Shown: positions 49,563 through 63,972, counted from the first letter of the stretch. The stretch is 64,000 bases of DNA from Otatea glauca (GCA_036346275.1 CM070728.1:19368723-19432722); one strand, 5' to 3'. The notes: generated by a model not told the origin, from the sequence alone. Made by a program: numbers and translations.

Positions 49563-51390
49563 CTAAAAATCCCCGCAAGAGAATCACTATATATGGAAAT
49601 GGCTTGATCAAGCGATTCCACCGTGGTCTAGAAGGAAAATGCCTGTTCTATAGCTATATTAGAACTAGACTTACTGAAATTTCCGAGTCGAATCTACATA
49701 TTACACCAGGGCATTTTATTTCTCTTAAATATTTTTGTCTCTTATTACTATGCATGTTAGAGAAGATGAAAGCGATTGTGTGATTACATTACTGTAGCTT
49801 TGTGAATCTTTTTAGCACGATTGTTGTCATAGCTAGCCTCGTAGGTACTTCGGTGGGCAGTCAGTAGTCACTGTTGATTAGTATTTTTTTTTTAAAAAAC
49901 GTGTAGTTATGCAAACCATTCGACCTAGTGGGATATGATTTAGTATTAAAATAGAAGTATGAAATACATATAGGAAAGATTAATCAAGAGCAGAAGAAGT
50001 CACATAGCCTAACTGCAGAATATATTAATAATTTTTGTTACTTGATTACCCATTTGTCCTGTGTTTTTATTTACAACTCCTTACATAGAATTGAATCCTG
50101 TAATGCCCAACTAAATGTGAATTAATAGGAGCAATTTTTTTTTGCGAGGAAATTAGTAGGAGCAAGTTAATTAGTCCAATCTATTAAGATTCAAGTTTGA
50201 TACTAACATCACATGGTTTCTTGGTACAGTTGAGTCCTTTCTGCTATTTTTGTCTGTTGGTTAATACTCACGTAGTCACGTGTATTAACCGGGCAAGCAT
50301 GCACTCGTACGTAGCCTTGGCCTCCTTCAGGTGGTGCCTCGTAACTGTAGATACACCGTACCATAAATATTTTACGGGACAGTTCCTGTTTGTCATGGCG
50401 TGTAAACAAATAGTAGATCGGGTTTGTGTTCTTTCATGATTAAATTACACTTTTCTCATATCGTGATTACCACCTAAGATCCTACTATATCTTTGTCATT
50501 CTCCCAACAAGGATTCGAGCCTGGAAGGAGTTTAGCGTAAAGGAATGATTGATTTGGAAGCTTATGGAACTGGTTAGTTGGATTGTTTGATGAACTAAAA
50601 TAAGATATCGTCTGTCATGCCAGTTAAGTACGTTGCTACCAACCTCCAAATGGAAGGTTTTGTTGGTGCTCGAGGTCGACTATGCTGTCTGGATTTTGTT
50701 TTTTGGTACTATACTTTTTGTCGTTATTTAGAGTTATCAAAATTTACATTGAGGCACTATCAAAAGATATACAAAGAATTTAAAGGTGAAGGTATCAACT
50801 TTTGATACCTCTTGATACTACCCAATATAAATTTTGATATCCCAATGATAATAAAAAGTCTATTGGAGTATATATTTGGCTTCTATATGATCAAAAAAAA
50901 AATGGGACTTAAAAATACGTTTGCTCCAAGTTTATGTCTTTTTATTGACTTGGTCCTTACTTGGTGGAGCAGTAGCGCGAGTCTTCTTTATATCCTGTTT
51001 AGAACGCACGAATGCACGAGTGATTTCCACATGTGAGAATTATATATACCGTTTTTTTTTATGAAATTCATATGTTCCAAACGAGATCTTAAGATGAAAC
51101 AAATTAGTTGTTTAATTGTATTTTGTGTTACCTTTACCTATCCTATATTTTCATGCATAAGAGTCCAAATATTTCAGCAATACGTGCATGGTGATGTTAT
51201 GATTAAATCGGATCTCATAAAAGCATTGATGAGTACGTAGGCTTTTTTTCTAGGTGTACTTGTGCATGTGTGAGCCTAGCTAGGCTTGCTGTTCAAATGT
51301 CTATATTCATTTTTGATATTTTTCTACTTCCTCAAAAAGGAAAAAGAACAAATCCTCCCAGAGCGCATCAGAGCACATAAGTTGAGATAC
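49563..51390. other. intergenic, nothing recognised
   Basis: AT-rich, with short chance open frames on both strands. No repeat boundaries, tRNA or miRNA hairpin identified by eye. Confidence 0.4.
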
Positions 51391-51393
51391 TAA

Positions 51394-51672
51394 GGGCCTA
51401 TCCATGGGAGTTATAGTTTTTCTAAAAAGCTGTTTTTTAGTTTTCTAGGTTGAAAAGTGGATGTAGCTTTTTATAAGAAACCGTTTGATAAATAGCTAAT
51501 TTTTCTTAACAATAAGCTACAAAATCATATCCAACCCAGCTTTTAGCTTATGGCTTTTGATAGTTATATATAGCTTCTAACTTATACCAAAAGATGCTTA
51601 AAAGTTAAGCTGTTTGGGATTCTTACTGTTTTTTCGGAAGCTGAATCTGTCTTAAAGCTCCTAAACAGGGCC
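51394..51672. mobile_element. Tourist-like MITE, 279 bp
   Basis: Ends GGGCCTATCCATGGGAG and, inverted at the right, GGCCCTGTTTAGGAGC, flanked by TAA (51391-51393 and 51673-51675). The subterminal AAAAGCTGTTTTTTAG and AGCTTCTAACTTAT words resemble common grass Tourist/hAT-like MITEs; the 3-bp TAA favours PIF/Harbinger. Confidence 0.75.
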
Positions 51673-51675
51673 TAA

Positions 51676-54600
51676 TACTGCAAAATGCTACTAGTAGTAG
51701 AAACATGTGCTTTAAATTAAAGGGAAAACATGGCCACTCTCGGATTCTCTTTTTTTTTTTTTTTGAAAACGGCGGATTCTCTTGTTGATAGTGCTACTTA
51801 CATAGAGGAGGGATTGTTTTATACCGTATGAACTACTTGTCAACGATCTGCTCTAAAGATAAACACATTAATTAATTTCTGTCAGAACAACTAGAGACAA
51901 TGGTTATTAAGAGGACCAGAGAATTATGAGGTGGTTGAGCTGCAGGGCCGGGTACAGTTGCCCTAGGATGCAGGATGCAATGCAACATGTGTATTTCATT
52001 CCATTTCGATTCTTGAAAGTAAAAGTACATATGTACAGAAGTATTATTTTGATTGGTTGGAACAAACTACTGCATGCAAGAATAGAGAACAAATCTTGAA
52101 GAACACAGTTAAGAATAGCGACAAATCTTCAAGAACACAGTTAGCTCATTTATATTAGGATCCGTGCATGTTTTATCTTGCATAAACCAATTACTGAAAG
52201 CATTTTCTTTATAGACGGTACGTTGTCGTACATATTTACAGTACAAGTACTGCAGTTCACTGTGATGATTGCTGCTACTACTACTAGTACACTAAAGCTG
52301 TCTCCTCACAAATAGAAGGAAACGAGCCAAAATCAAAAGGCGAGGCACGCAACCATGCAAAGTTGCAAGCCATGCATATTTCGCGGTGAAAAGTTGCAAG
52401 GGAGAGCAACTGCTCTTGCTGTCAAGTTTGGCTGAATTTAGCTGCATCAAAAACAGGTAAGTTTGACTGCCTCCTCGTGTGACATCTCTTGGCTTGACCA
52501 TACATATCTGTACTTGCAAAAGGTAGAAGCAAGGTGATGGATCCATCCATGCATGTAGCTAGAGAACAATGAATATGACCAGGAGCAAAATGGCAAGCAT
52601 CTCAAGCTAGCTAGCTAGCCAGTGCATGTCTACTGCTACACTACTCATACATAATTGTATACAGGAGCCCGGCGCATCGCTGTCTGGATCTGTGGAAATG
52701 CAGACAAATGTTAAACTGTTCGGCCATTTATTTTTGCAAGAGGTCGATCGATACAACGGAGAAAAACAACGGAAGGATCGAGTCGTGATCTCATCCAGCT
52801 GCGAGACATCCCCTTTGGCTTTGAGAGCGATGAAACGAGCTAGGGGCACAAGTGGCTCACCACCCATTCATGAATGATCTGCGTGTTGCTCCAGGACAGG
52901 TCCGATCGACCAGTACGAACTAAAAATAAAAGTTCAGAAACAAATTCAGAGCGAAGCCGATCTGAAGCCTAGCTCTATATACTCTATTAATTTGTGCTGT
53001 CTTCTAGTGTTCCGCTAGGGGTTTGATGATTATCAGGTACCTTGTTCTAAAAAAGGGGATAACTATCTGCTATATACTTAGCTTTTCCAAACAAATCTAG
53101 TGGTTCAAGTAACACATAGTTTCTGAGACAAACCACATTTGTACCTTAAAGATCCCTAATATTTTACACGTACTACCAAAGGTGTATAACACCACCACTC
53201 TTTAGTACCATATTACCGATTTACCTTGATTTATATTAGCATACAGTGTCTGTTGGCCTAAATTGTAGCACTTCTAGTTTAACCTTTTTAGACGAAGTAA
53301 GAATGAAAACTTAAGTGATCAAGTATCATGCATGCATGCTCGTCCCATGGGTGATCTGTGCTATGAGCAAATTTCGAGCCGTAGGGTGCTACATGGTGCA
53401 ACCCTGAAACTATTCAATTCTACTCCATTTCTCCATTATCGATCTGTGCATGCATGCTGGTCCTTTTCAGGGATCATGTCCTGCACAAGTGCAATATACT
53501 CTTCTCCAGCTAGCTACACGCTAGATATTCGAGCATATGCACTGCTGGCCACTGGAGTTTGGTAGTGATCGATGGATCGAGCAAGGTAATTAAGATAAGA
53601 AATGAAGGGAATCAATTGGGGGGCCGGGCCCTCGATCGTCCAAGCTCATCGATCGGACGATGGATCGACCCGACAGACATGGAGGCTCTGTTGTGTTTGG
53701 TAATGCCAAAAGGAATGTGAGGGCCCACCCAGCCGGGAAGGTGAGAGAGGGAGAGTGAGGAGTGATCGAGAGAGCTAACGCAATTATTCTCCCACAACTA
53801 CTCTGTTCCACACATGCATAAAGCTAGCCACAAAGTGTGCCCGGCCTTAGCTTATAGCTAACTTAAAACCAAAGGAATCCCATCTTGGTCGATCAAATGG
53901 GGTTGCTTTACTGTTAATTCACGGCCTCCATGCTCCATGAATCATGGTATTGTCTCCTCCCGGCTATGTATTTAATCCGGGCGGTTGATTATTTTCCTGG
54001 ATGGTCCAGCACTTCCTACCGTGTCTTTTCTCTCTTGTTCTTTTCTTTTCCTTTGGCTCTTGTGTTCCGTAATCTGATATGCCAAAATCGATCCAGATGT
54101 CCGATCATCCAAGAGGTAGCATAATCTTCTGTTCATATATCTAGAGCATTTTTTGGGAGATATAAGTGAATTTATGTTGATTTACTGCTACTTGCAGACT
54201 ACGTACTACTAATACAACAGTAATATTAAGTGCACACCTGAGAAAAGGATAAACCAACCCTCCTTTACTGCACACTACTGTATTTAGGACAAATATTCTG
54301 ACCGTGCTGTCACCTGTGTATATACTCGCTAACATTGATTTATAGGGCAGCATAGCACCCGTACGTACCTTGCTTAGATTGGCATACTGTTTTTCTACAT
54401 TTGAGACAGCCGCTTACAAGGCACAATTTTCACACAACCGGTATTATTGTACTTGCTAGAACGTTAGGAATCATAAACCAAGCAAAATCGTAATGAAAAA
54501 TTCATTCAAAAGATCAAGGGGAAAAGGGGCAGATATATAACAGCGTGAGCTCCATTGCTCAAGTGAAGGGATAGTCACTCAACACTAAAAAGGAGAAACG

Positions 54601-54834
54601 ACTACCAAACGATGGAACATCACTTGAGTGCAACAAATCAAGGAGACGCAAGGGACACATGGCGATAATGAAAGTGTGACTAAACAACGACGGCGACGAC
54701 ATCGATCGAGTTGATTGTCCCAATACCGTGGCAAGCTTGAACACGCACACGATTTCTAATATGCTGTCAACCTCAAAAGATTAATGCGTAGATATATCCA
54801 ACTGGTAAGACAGCTTGATGACTGATGAGCCTTC
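51676..54834. other. intergenic, nothing recognised
   Basis: Contains GCTAGCTAGCTAGC runs near 52610 and direct copies of CAAATCTTCAAGAACACAGTTA near 52090 and 52122. Overlapping short frames around 52300-52870 and 53590-53810 are not supported as genes. Confidence 0.4.
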
Positions 54835-55803
54835 CACTACTGTACAACCCCTCATCACAGATGGTCAAAATCGTCTGGGACAAACTATCAATGATGAGAA
54901 GGATTTATCATAGACGGTTTGCGAACCGTCAGAGAAAACTATCATCATAGATGGTTCAAAACAAGAACCGTTTGTGATGTAAGCCTCACACAGACGGTTC
55001 ATTACAGATGGTTCTAAAGTGGAACCGTCTGTGATGTAGGTGGCTTCACAGACGATTCTTGTTTAGAACCGTCTGTGATGTTGCCTTTCCAATGTTTACA
55101 CTTTTCTATTTATTGACTAGCCTCAGGAAATGCTAGTCATACCCTCTCAAACAAAACATATTACAAAGCATCACAACCATATTATTATGACATATATTTC
55201 AGAAATGAACTCAGATCACATATTACAATGTACAACGCATCCATTTAAGAAATCAACTCAGATCACATATTACAATGTACAGCGTATCCATTTCAGAAAT
55301 CAACTTAGATATATTAACCAATTGAATTCAGAATTACAACTTGTACAGCGTATCCATTTCAGAAATCAACTTAGATATATTAACCAATTGAATTCAGAAT
55401 TACAACTTACAAATTCACAACACAAAGTTCACAAATTAATCCAAGTGGTAACTAACAAATTCACAACTAATCATGTGAGGCTTGAGTGGCATTCACATTT
55501 TGGATTTACAACCTCACATATCAAGAAGATATAAAGTTGTCCTCGAATTCCTAGCAGGTTAGCCTATTCTAATGTAGATTCAGCGCATTTCCAAGCCCGT
55601 TGACGGGAAGAGTAAAATCTTGCGTGTATATAAATTGATAAGTGGAAACAATTATTACAAGATTGACAAACCTCTATAACATTTGTCTTCTGTGCACCAA
55701 TGAGGAGTTGCATGTTGTGGCAAACGTAGAATCCACATGGGTTAGTGACCTTTGGTTGCTGGTGGCACTGTCAAAATATAATAGGTTAGTTTCGAAGGTA
55801 TTA
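54835..55803 (+). mobile_element. CACTA transposon end with subterminal repeats
   Basis: Begins CACTACTGTACAACCCC. The first 250 bp hold many copies, in both orientations, of CACAGACGGTTC, GAACCGTCTGTGATG and variants (for example near 54917, 54955, 54995, 55025, 55062), the subterminal signature of CACTA elements. The far end was not found; an LTR-like unit interrupts at 55804. No transposase visible. Confidence 0.8.
55211..55408. repeat. overlapping tandem duplications inside the CACTA element
   Basis: A 48-bp unit starting TCAGATCACATATTACAATG at 55211 and 55259 is followed by a 66-bp unit starting GTACAGCGTATCCATTTCAG at 55277 and 55343. The two periods overlap. The 134-codon open frame here is a by-product of the repeats. 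Confidence 0.85.
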
Positions 55804-57275
55804 TGTAACATCCTAAAATTCAAAATAAAGTAAGAAATTTAATTTAAAGAATTAATTTTATTTATTTATGTTTTTTCTGAATTTTCTTGAATTTTTCCTT
55901 AAAGGGTAAATCCTTTATGTAATCATTTAAGTAGTAGATAAAGGAAAATAATAAGAGCTTATAATAATAAAAGGAATAAAATTTTTATGTAAGCTTATAA
56001 AATCTTTATAAATCTAATTCTGAATTTTAAAAGCCATGTCAATATAATTAATGTGAGGTGAAAGGAAATCCAATGAACCTTGACTACTACCAATAGTGAC
56101 ATTGTTAGATTTAAATAAAAATTATTATATATTATATTGACCTAAAAATTTTATATTATCTCCTGGATAGATAATAAAATGTACAGTAAAAATATTAAAA
56201 ATTAATAATTTTTTTATTATATTTAAAAATTCAAAAAAAGGCTGAAAACATTAAAATTCTAATGTCAGAATTTTTATAAAATAAATATAAGATATATAAA
56301 TATGAAATTTTTAAAGGAGAATAAAACAGCCATAAGAAAGCTCCACAAAAAGTTTAATAAAATATTCATAAGATATAATCTCCCAGAACAATTATAAACA
56401 GAAAACTAAAATATGAGTACAGTGCATTGTCAGAATTTTTATAAATTCTGTATATCATATCTCGATCTGAAAATTTGATAGGGTGAACAAAATTATCTAA
56501 ACATAACTCATAAGAATTATCAAATAATTGTGGAGAAGATGGCTAACTGATTCAGTGAACCTTCTTCAAACTACTTCGCAGCCGATTCTTATTTTGCTCT
56601 TTCTTTCACTGCACGTGGGACAAGATCGCTGTTTGGGGCCACCCGACAGCCTCTCCTCTCCTCCATCGTCTTCCTCTGGCCTTCGGCTCCCCGAAGTAGA
56701 GATCGACTCCCTATAGCTTGTGTCAGCGCTGTGATCTCGCGCCATCATTCCGTTGCCACGCTTCACCCCTACCCGCAATTCGCGCTGTACCTTGCCCATC
56801 CTTCTTCCTATGCGAGCACCGCGAGTCTTCTCGCCGAGTTCACTTGGGGTCGGGCTTATCTCCTCCACTTCCCTGCTTATAAATAGCACCCCTGGGATCA
56901 CTTAGAATCGCGCCTCATTTCCCCTCATCATCTATCCACTCTTGCTCACTGAACAGCCATCAATTTCCCTCTACACTTCAATGGTCGAAGAACCCTAGCG
57001 CATGGATCAAACCCGATTCAAGGTGGTACTCTGATCCATTCTCAAATTCGTTCTCGGACTAGCGTTAGTACCTCTTAAGGAACAAAAACCGTCATTTAAT
57101 TTTAGGTTTTATCAACCATTGCACTACTACCCTTACCGTTCTTCTTCCCCAGTCACGGTGCTCGGTGGCACGCCACAACGATCAAGCTTTTCGGCCACTA
57201 GCAGGTAAAATGAGATGGTTAGGACCCAAGGAAGCTAAAACCGGAACCCATTCCATTCGCCCTATCGTCTCTCGC
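55804..57275 (+). mobile_element. TGTAACA unit, first half, interrupted
   Basis: Starts TGTAACATCCTAAAATTC. An AT-rich leader is followed by a GC-rich island (about 56570-57275) with TATA box GCTTATAAATAGC near 56875. It is cut by the unit starting at 57276. Its end and target duplication lie beyond the window, so membership rests on start and layout. Confidence 0.65.
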
Positions 57276-58402
57276 TGTAACAGCCCAAAAATTCAATAAA
57301 ATAAGAAATACAATATCAAAAATATTCATATGATTTATTGTCATGTTTTCTAATTTTTCTGAATTAAAGAAGTTCTTTTGGCCTTTTCCTATTAAAAGAA
57401 ATCCAAATGATCCATATATAAAATGGTAAAAGGTAAAAATCTAAAGTCAGTAAAATACATAAAAATCTCAGATACATCCTAGATGCACGTAGGATCCTGT
57501 TTGTGCCACTTGCAATAAACTGGATCAATAAAATAAATTAAAAGACAAAAGTAATCATGGGAAGATAAATCAAAATCTGAACCCATAAGATTTCTTCAAA
57601 ATCTATATTACCTTAATTAGGGTTGAAATTTTAACCATGTCGACATATTAACCCTACCCATCTCTGGTAAAAATATCAGAAATTTATCTCTGCATTTGTA
57701 ATTTTAGAAATTCAAAAACAGACTATCAGAAAAGCTGGAAGGTGTAATGTCAGAATTATCAGAAATAAAATATCAAATATAAAATCATAAAAATTTTATA
57801 AAGTTATACAATATTAATATAAACCCTTTAAAAAAGTTTCATAAAATAAAAAATTGATATTAATCCTCAATTAAATAAAAGTCAGAATCAGTAAAATCTG
57901 TAATAGTGCATTGTTAGATTTTTAATAATATTTTTACTCATTACTTTTGTCTGCAAATTTTACCAGACCCATGTATTTTCCTTTCCAACCTCTGTAAAAA
58001 TTTTCATAAAAGTTTGAGTTAATCTCTTAACCTCAACTCCGGGTTTACCTCGAGGTGACCAGAATTTTCCTGAGTTTCACCCTAACCTCTCTTTGACTTG
58101 TGGGCTCGAGACGCCAGCTGTCCTCCCGGCAGACCTTTTTCCCTCTCGCTGACAACTTGGCCCCACCCGTCAGCTCCACCTTCTCCGTTTTTCTTCCGTT
58201 CTCTCTGCTCTCTCTCTCACGTCTGAGTCCACCGCCTCTCCGTTTGTCGCGACTGCGCCGCAACTCATCGACCGAGGCCGCTTGCACATCGCCCCTGCCA
58301 CGCCGCACCTGCCTCGGCCTCTGTGCTCACTCTCCCACGCCAGAACAGTCGAGAAAGCCCGCGCGAGCCGCCGCCTTTCCTTCCCCGTTCAAATCCTGTT
58401 CT
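57276..58402 (+). mobile_element. TGTAACA...unit, second in nest, 5' part
   Basis: Starts TGTAACAGCCCAAAAATTC, the same start as copies 1 and 2. The AT-rich leader runs to about 58040, then a GC-rich island begins and is broken at 58403. Its sequence resumes at 63973 (GTTCTCGCCGACC) and leaves the window. Confidence 0.75.
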
Positions 58403-61400
58403 TGTAACATCCCATAAAATCCGGAAAGATGAAAAATGAAAAGTTTGAAATTTAAAAATAGAATTGAATAAAAATTTCAATTGGAATCAAGACTTTGATT
58501 TTAAATAATATCTTTTCCTCCTTTTCTTGCATTCTAATCTTAAAGAAAAGGAATATTTCCTTCATTAAAACTATTTCTTTCAATACAAACAAAATATGAA
58601 AATAAGGTTGAGATGTAGTATTTAATTTGTATTTTAAATTCCTGAGTTTTCTTAATTACTGATTTTTCTTGAGTTTTTGCTTTAAAAGAAAAGTCTCATA
58701 AATTGAGATGGTAAAATGGTAAAAGTAAAAAGATAAAAACAAAATAGCAATAAAAATCTGAAAAAATAGTATTAAAATATTATAAACCGTCATAGACCTT
58801 GTCATGCTGTCCAAAAGTAATCTGAACATATGAAATACAGAAAAGATGTTGTAATCATGAGAAGATAATCAAAATCTGAATCCATAAGATTTCTTCAGAA
58901 GTTATATTAACTTAACCAGAGTTAAAATTTTAACCATGCCGACATTCTTGTCTTATCTATGTATGGTAAAAATATCAAGAGTTTATCCTATCATTTATTA
59001 TTTTTAGAAATTCAAAAACAGACAATCAGAAAAGCTGAAAAGGGTAAAGTCAGAATTATTAAAATTAAAATATAAAATATAAAATTCTGAACATTTTATA
59101 TCATGTCAATAATACCATTAGAGATCTTTATAAAAATTTTCATAAAATAATAAACTGATTTTAATCTTAAATTAAATAAAATTCAGAATCGACAGAAAAT
59201 AACAACCATGCATTGTCAGATTTATATAAATATTTTTATAAATAATTATTATCTAAAAATTTTACTAGACCATTAAATATTCCTGACCGACCTACACAAA
59301 AAGTTACAGAAAATCTTAAGCCTATATTCTGACCCAAACCTTTATTGTTCTCCCGTGCTGTCCAGAACCTAGTCGATCTTTTCTCCCTTCGGTCGCTGCC
59401 ATATGGGCCCGACGGCCTGAGCTGACCCTTGCCGACTTCCTCTCTGCCCCTGCCGACTTCTTCCTCACTCTCTGCCAACCGTGCCCCACTTGTCACCTCG
59501 CCTTCTCCTCTCTTCCTTCTCACAAGCAAGCAGAGTCAGAGCCGCTTTCCTTGCTTGTCGCTTCACCGCAATTCACGACACCCAAGATGCCGACCGCTAT
59601 TCCTCTGTCGCCTCACCACTGCCAGCTTGCCCCTACCTTGCACCGAAGAAATCCCAAAGCTGCAACTCAGTTCATCGCCGCCCTTTGCTGATTCTCTGTC
59701 GCGGCAAAGATTACACCCTGGTTTTCCCTGCCACGGCACGCTCTGGACAGGCAAGTGATCGCCAACTTGCCCATCTTGTCAATAGGCTGTCACGACAGCC
59801 ATTTCCCTAAAAATTTGCCGCCACGGCAGCCCAGCCTCGCACGTGTTCTCGCCGCTGTTCCTTGCCGTGTTCAAACCCGTGCCGAACCGACCTCACTGCT
59901 TATATGAACATCACCGAGCTTTTGATAACACTCGCGCACACTTCTGGAACCCGCAAGACTACACCAAAACCACTGCAACGCCGTTAGCCATCCTTTCTTC
60001 CCCAGCTCCGGCGAACACTCGAAAAGGGGAAATAACCAATTCAAATGCCGCAAATCATTTCTCCTCAGAATACTTCGCCTACAGCTTCGCCTTGACACCG
60101 TGAGCTCATCCCAGCACTAGGCCAACACCTTTTCTTCTCCGGCGAGCCACACGCCGTGCTCATCATTCCACCGCCGCACTCGCTCGGTGAAAACACCCCT
60201 CCAGTACCCAATCTTTCGAGCAAAAGCCCAAATCCGAACCCCCTAATCCTACTGATGCTCACGCCGGTGTTATTTCGCCGCAAGAGCTCCTATTTTTGCA
60301 TCGCCACCAACCGGCCGTGACTGCCGCCGCCCTTCGCCGGTGGCGAGCACCTTCTCGACCTCCTCCGGCCGAATCGGTACCGCCCCCGTGTGCGCACCGT
60401 CGAGCTGATGCTCATGGCGTAACCGATTCCGCCGCTCCGGACTTTTCACGGTGAAGCCGCCACCGCCTCTCTCGCCTGGTCGCCAACAGGTGGGCCCTTT
60501 TTGTCAGCCGCTCAGCTTGAGCTTCTTTCTCTGACGCCTGGGTCCGGTATGTCAGTACATCAGTCTAGAGCTGCCCAAATCGGAAAGCGTATTCGGAGCT
60601 TTAAGGCGTACTTTCCATTTATGGTAATTTTTCTATTTTCTGTATTTTTCAAACCGTAATATATTCGAATACTCATAACTTTTGAACCATCCAACCAAAT
60701 GAGATGAAATAAATTTATAAATTCATGAAAAATCATTTATATTCAGAATATACAAAAATATTTTGAAAATGAACTATATTTAAATTTTAAATTCAACTTA
60801 AAGAAAGGGATCAAAAGAATGTCATATAAAGAATTTCTACAAATGAAATCCAATTTGAATAAAGTCAATTTAGTTAGAAACCTTAACTCCTCATGAACCT
60901 AAATATGAAAAATTATTTATATTTTGACTTGATTTACATCATATTCTAAAGTAAGTTGTTTCCAATATGATAAATATTCAAATATGAATATCTTTTGCAA
61001 AAATAAATCAATTCATGTCAAATCAGCCTCTGTGTGTTTAAAAGTTAGTAATCTACTGAGATATGTAAAAACATTTAGAATCGAATCTAGTTTGAATTAA
61101 ATTTGAAGATAGATTACTTTCCAATGTAATGAAGTTAAAATAAATATAACTTAAAGCATACAAGTTCAGATAATGGTAAAGTGATTCCTAGATCTTTAAT
61201 AAAACCATAATACCCATGTTATGCAAGAATATCTCATGTTTGTGCATTATTAAATTAAGTACATATTAAATCTTAATGTTTACTTATATAGAAAACATCT
61301 CAGATAAAAGCAAAATATTACAAAAATAACTTTAAAACACTTTTAGGGTCATCCCCTGATAATACTATAAAAATAGATAAATTATTCTGTAAGGTGTAGT

Positions 61401-63972
61401 AGCAAACTAAAATCGAAAACTGAACCTTTATCATGTAAACTATAAAACTAATTAAGCATTTTCAACTGACCGTAGAATAACTCGTCTTAATGCAAATCTT
61501 ATGAAGATCAGTTTAGAAATGATATTTAAGATATGCACTACCATAATTTATAAAAATATTTTATTTTCAACTTTCTTTGCATCTGAATCCGGCTAGCCCA
61601 ATACCCTTAAATAATATGGTCGTCGTAACTCTTAATATCAAATAAGCCTTTTCAACAATGAATATAATATGTCATATAAAGACTAAAATGTATGAAATTA
61701 GCATAAGAATGTTCTTCAAAGTATAGACTATCATATTCTGAAGAAATAATCTTATTTCATCATGTTTTGCATATAAATCCTATTAGCCAAATAACCTTAA
61801 GTAATATGATTGTTGAACTTCATATTGCGAATAAACGAACTAGAAAACAATGAAGAAATCTATAATTAAGATTATGTATCACCAGAATCTTCTTAAAAAC
61901 CTTGAGTACATGATTAGTAGCCTAACTCAACAGGTCTAACTTATATGAAACCTTCTTATGCAAATTGTTTGTAGTCAAGAACTATTCATGCATAGCATGT
62001 AACATGTTGTCTAGTATCTTAATCTTTATAATACAAATAATTTTAGCATCTATAATTCGAAGTTATAAATATAAGAATTCATAATTTTAACCTCTTGAAT
62101 TCGTAATTCAAGAATAGATAATCTATCAAAGAAACCATGCTTTCTTTATCATAAGTCATTAACAATATGTTTGTATAATTATCTAAATCATAAGATCTTA
62201 AAAAACATTCAATCCAAACCCTAAAACATTCCTGTTTTCTGCAATGAGTCTTTATTTGATTTTTTTTCTGTTTTCTTTTTGCCCTTATTAAAGTTGGATA
62301 TTTGTTATGTTTCCGATTTAACGACGTGTAGAATCCGACGTCGCTAATTCCGTCATTGCCTCCGTCAGCCGTGGCTTCGTCTTCGTCATAAGCAATAAAT
62401 AAGCAAGGCAAGCACCCCCCTTTGATCATATTGATCCCAGTTTTATAAATGTTTTCATTAAATGTTTTACTGCATACTTTATTTTTATTAAAGTCTGCTA
62501 TTTTGTGGGTATTGGTAGTTGTACCTGTAGTATTATTGAACTTCCTTGATAAGTATGGATTTGAGAACCTTGAAAACCCTAGAATAGTATAGACAGTACT
62601 TGATGTTAATTTGGGTTACTCACACCTAGTGACATGCTTAGCCATGCTTTAATGAGACATAAAACCTTGATCTAATTAAAAATGCTGGATATGACATTCA
62701 ATGGGTATGACATTTATTTTTGGTTGGTATTTTGATCAAAAATGAAAACAAAACTATGGTTTTGATGCAGGCAATTATTGGCAATAGCCGGGTGTACAAG
62801 GGACTTGTACGTAGTGTAGGGGGAGACTATTGCCCGTATCGGATTAAGGACCGAACTACGTGTTCGTTAAACCCAAGAATTACCGTACAACCACAAGTGC
62901 TGGTATGGGACAGCCTTAAACCAATTAAGTTATCTGGTTTAACTTTGCATATTGGTAGGCCGGAGTAGTACGAGCTTCTTCAGTGACTGGTTGCTCGGAG
63001 GGGCGCCCACACTGAGGTGTTGGGAGTCACGTTTGCTGATACAACGGTGTACGCCATACTATGGATATACTGATTCATTATCGTCGTTGAAGGATCGTAC
63101 AAACATTTACACCATAGTACGGGTTTATCGACACCGGGCTGGTGCAAAGTTAACCTAGATAATGTAAAGGTTTCCGTCATGAACATTCTGGCTACTACGC
63201 CAAAGGTGCGTGAAATGTGCGGCAAAAAGAAAAGGTCATGACTTGTGGGTAAAGATGTACAACTCTGCAAAGTGTGAAACTTTTCGAAATGCCGTTCCCG
63301 CGGTTATGGGATCTTGGTGCGCCAGCACTAGTTAGTTGGTTTTTATTTTCATAAAACTGGATTCTATCGTGTGTAGATAATTTCTACTGTGACAGTGGAA
63401 ATGGTTATTGGATATGGTCATGATACCCAGGTTCGTGATTTCACTATTTCGTACTCTACATATTGTTATTTCAGTATTAAATTACTTTCACTTAAATCTC
63501 ATTTTGCAATCTACTATTCTATATTTACATTCCAAATTGGCTTTATGCAAACTAACCATACTAGCCTTCCCTTTGAAATGGCTTGCATATATCATAGGCT
63601 TTGCAAAAGTCTTGCGGAGTACGAAAGTACTCACCTTTGCTTAATTGTTGTTTTTAGGTGAAGAATCAGATTAGCTCGATGAAACATAATCGTCGCATGA
63701 TTCGGGATATTTTTGACGATGAATTTCTAGGGATTATGCCTTGTCAGTTGCCTGAGGGATTGGATGGGCACACTACAAGACTTTGCTTCTTTGCTGCAAT
63801 AAACTCTGAATTGTAAGATTATTATGTAAATTAGCTTCCGCTTTAATAATATGATGTATGGTTGTGATTCCAATTGTTATAAATGTGCGTACTAGCTACT
63901 GATCATGGGACTAGTACTGTTTGCACATGAGATTTCCATTTTTGCATTTATGTGAAAATGGGGGTCATTACA
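58403..63972 (+). mobile_element. TGTAACA...TTACA unit, copy 3, 5570 bp
   Basis: Starts TGTAACATCCC and ends GGGGGTCATTACA, with perfect GTTCT duplications (58398-58402 and 63973-63977). The GC-rich island is about 59330-60600; the TATA and AATAAA seen in copies 1 and 2 are worn. It is about 1.5 kb longer than they are, mostly from extra AT-rich sequence between the CGTACTTTCC motif (60607) and GACGTGTAG (62323), about 1.7 kb against 0.5 kb in copy 2. Confidence 0.9.

Noticed and set aside
55130..55534. 134-codon frame with repeated peptide
   Set aside because: By-product of 48- and 66-bp tandem duplications within the CACTA element.
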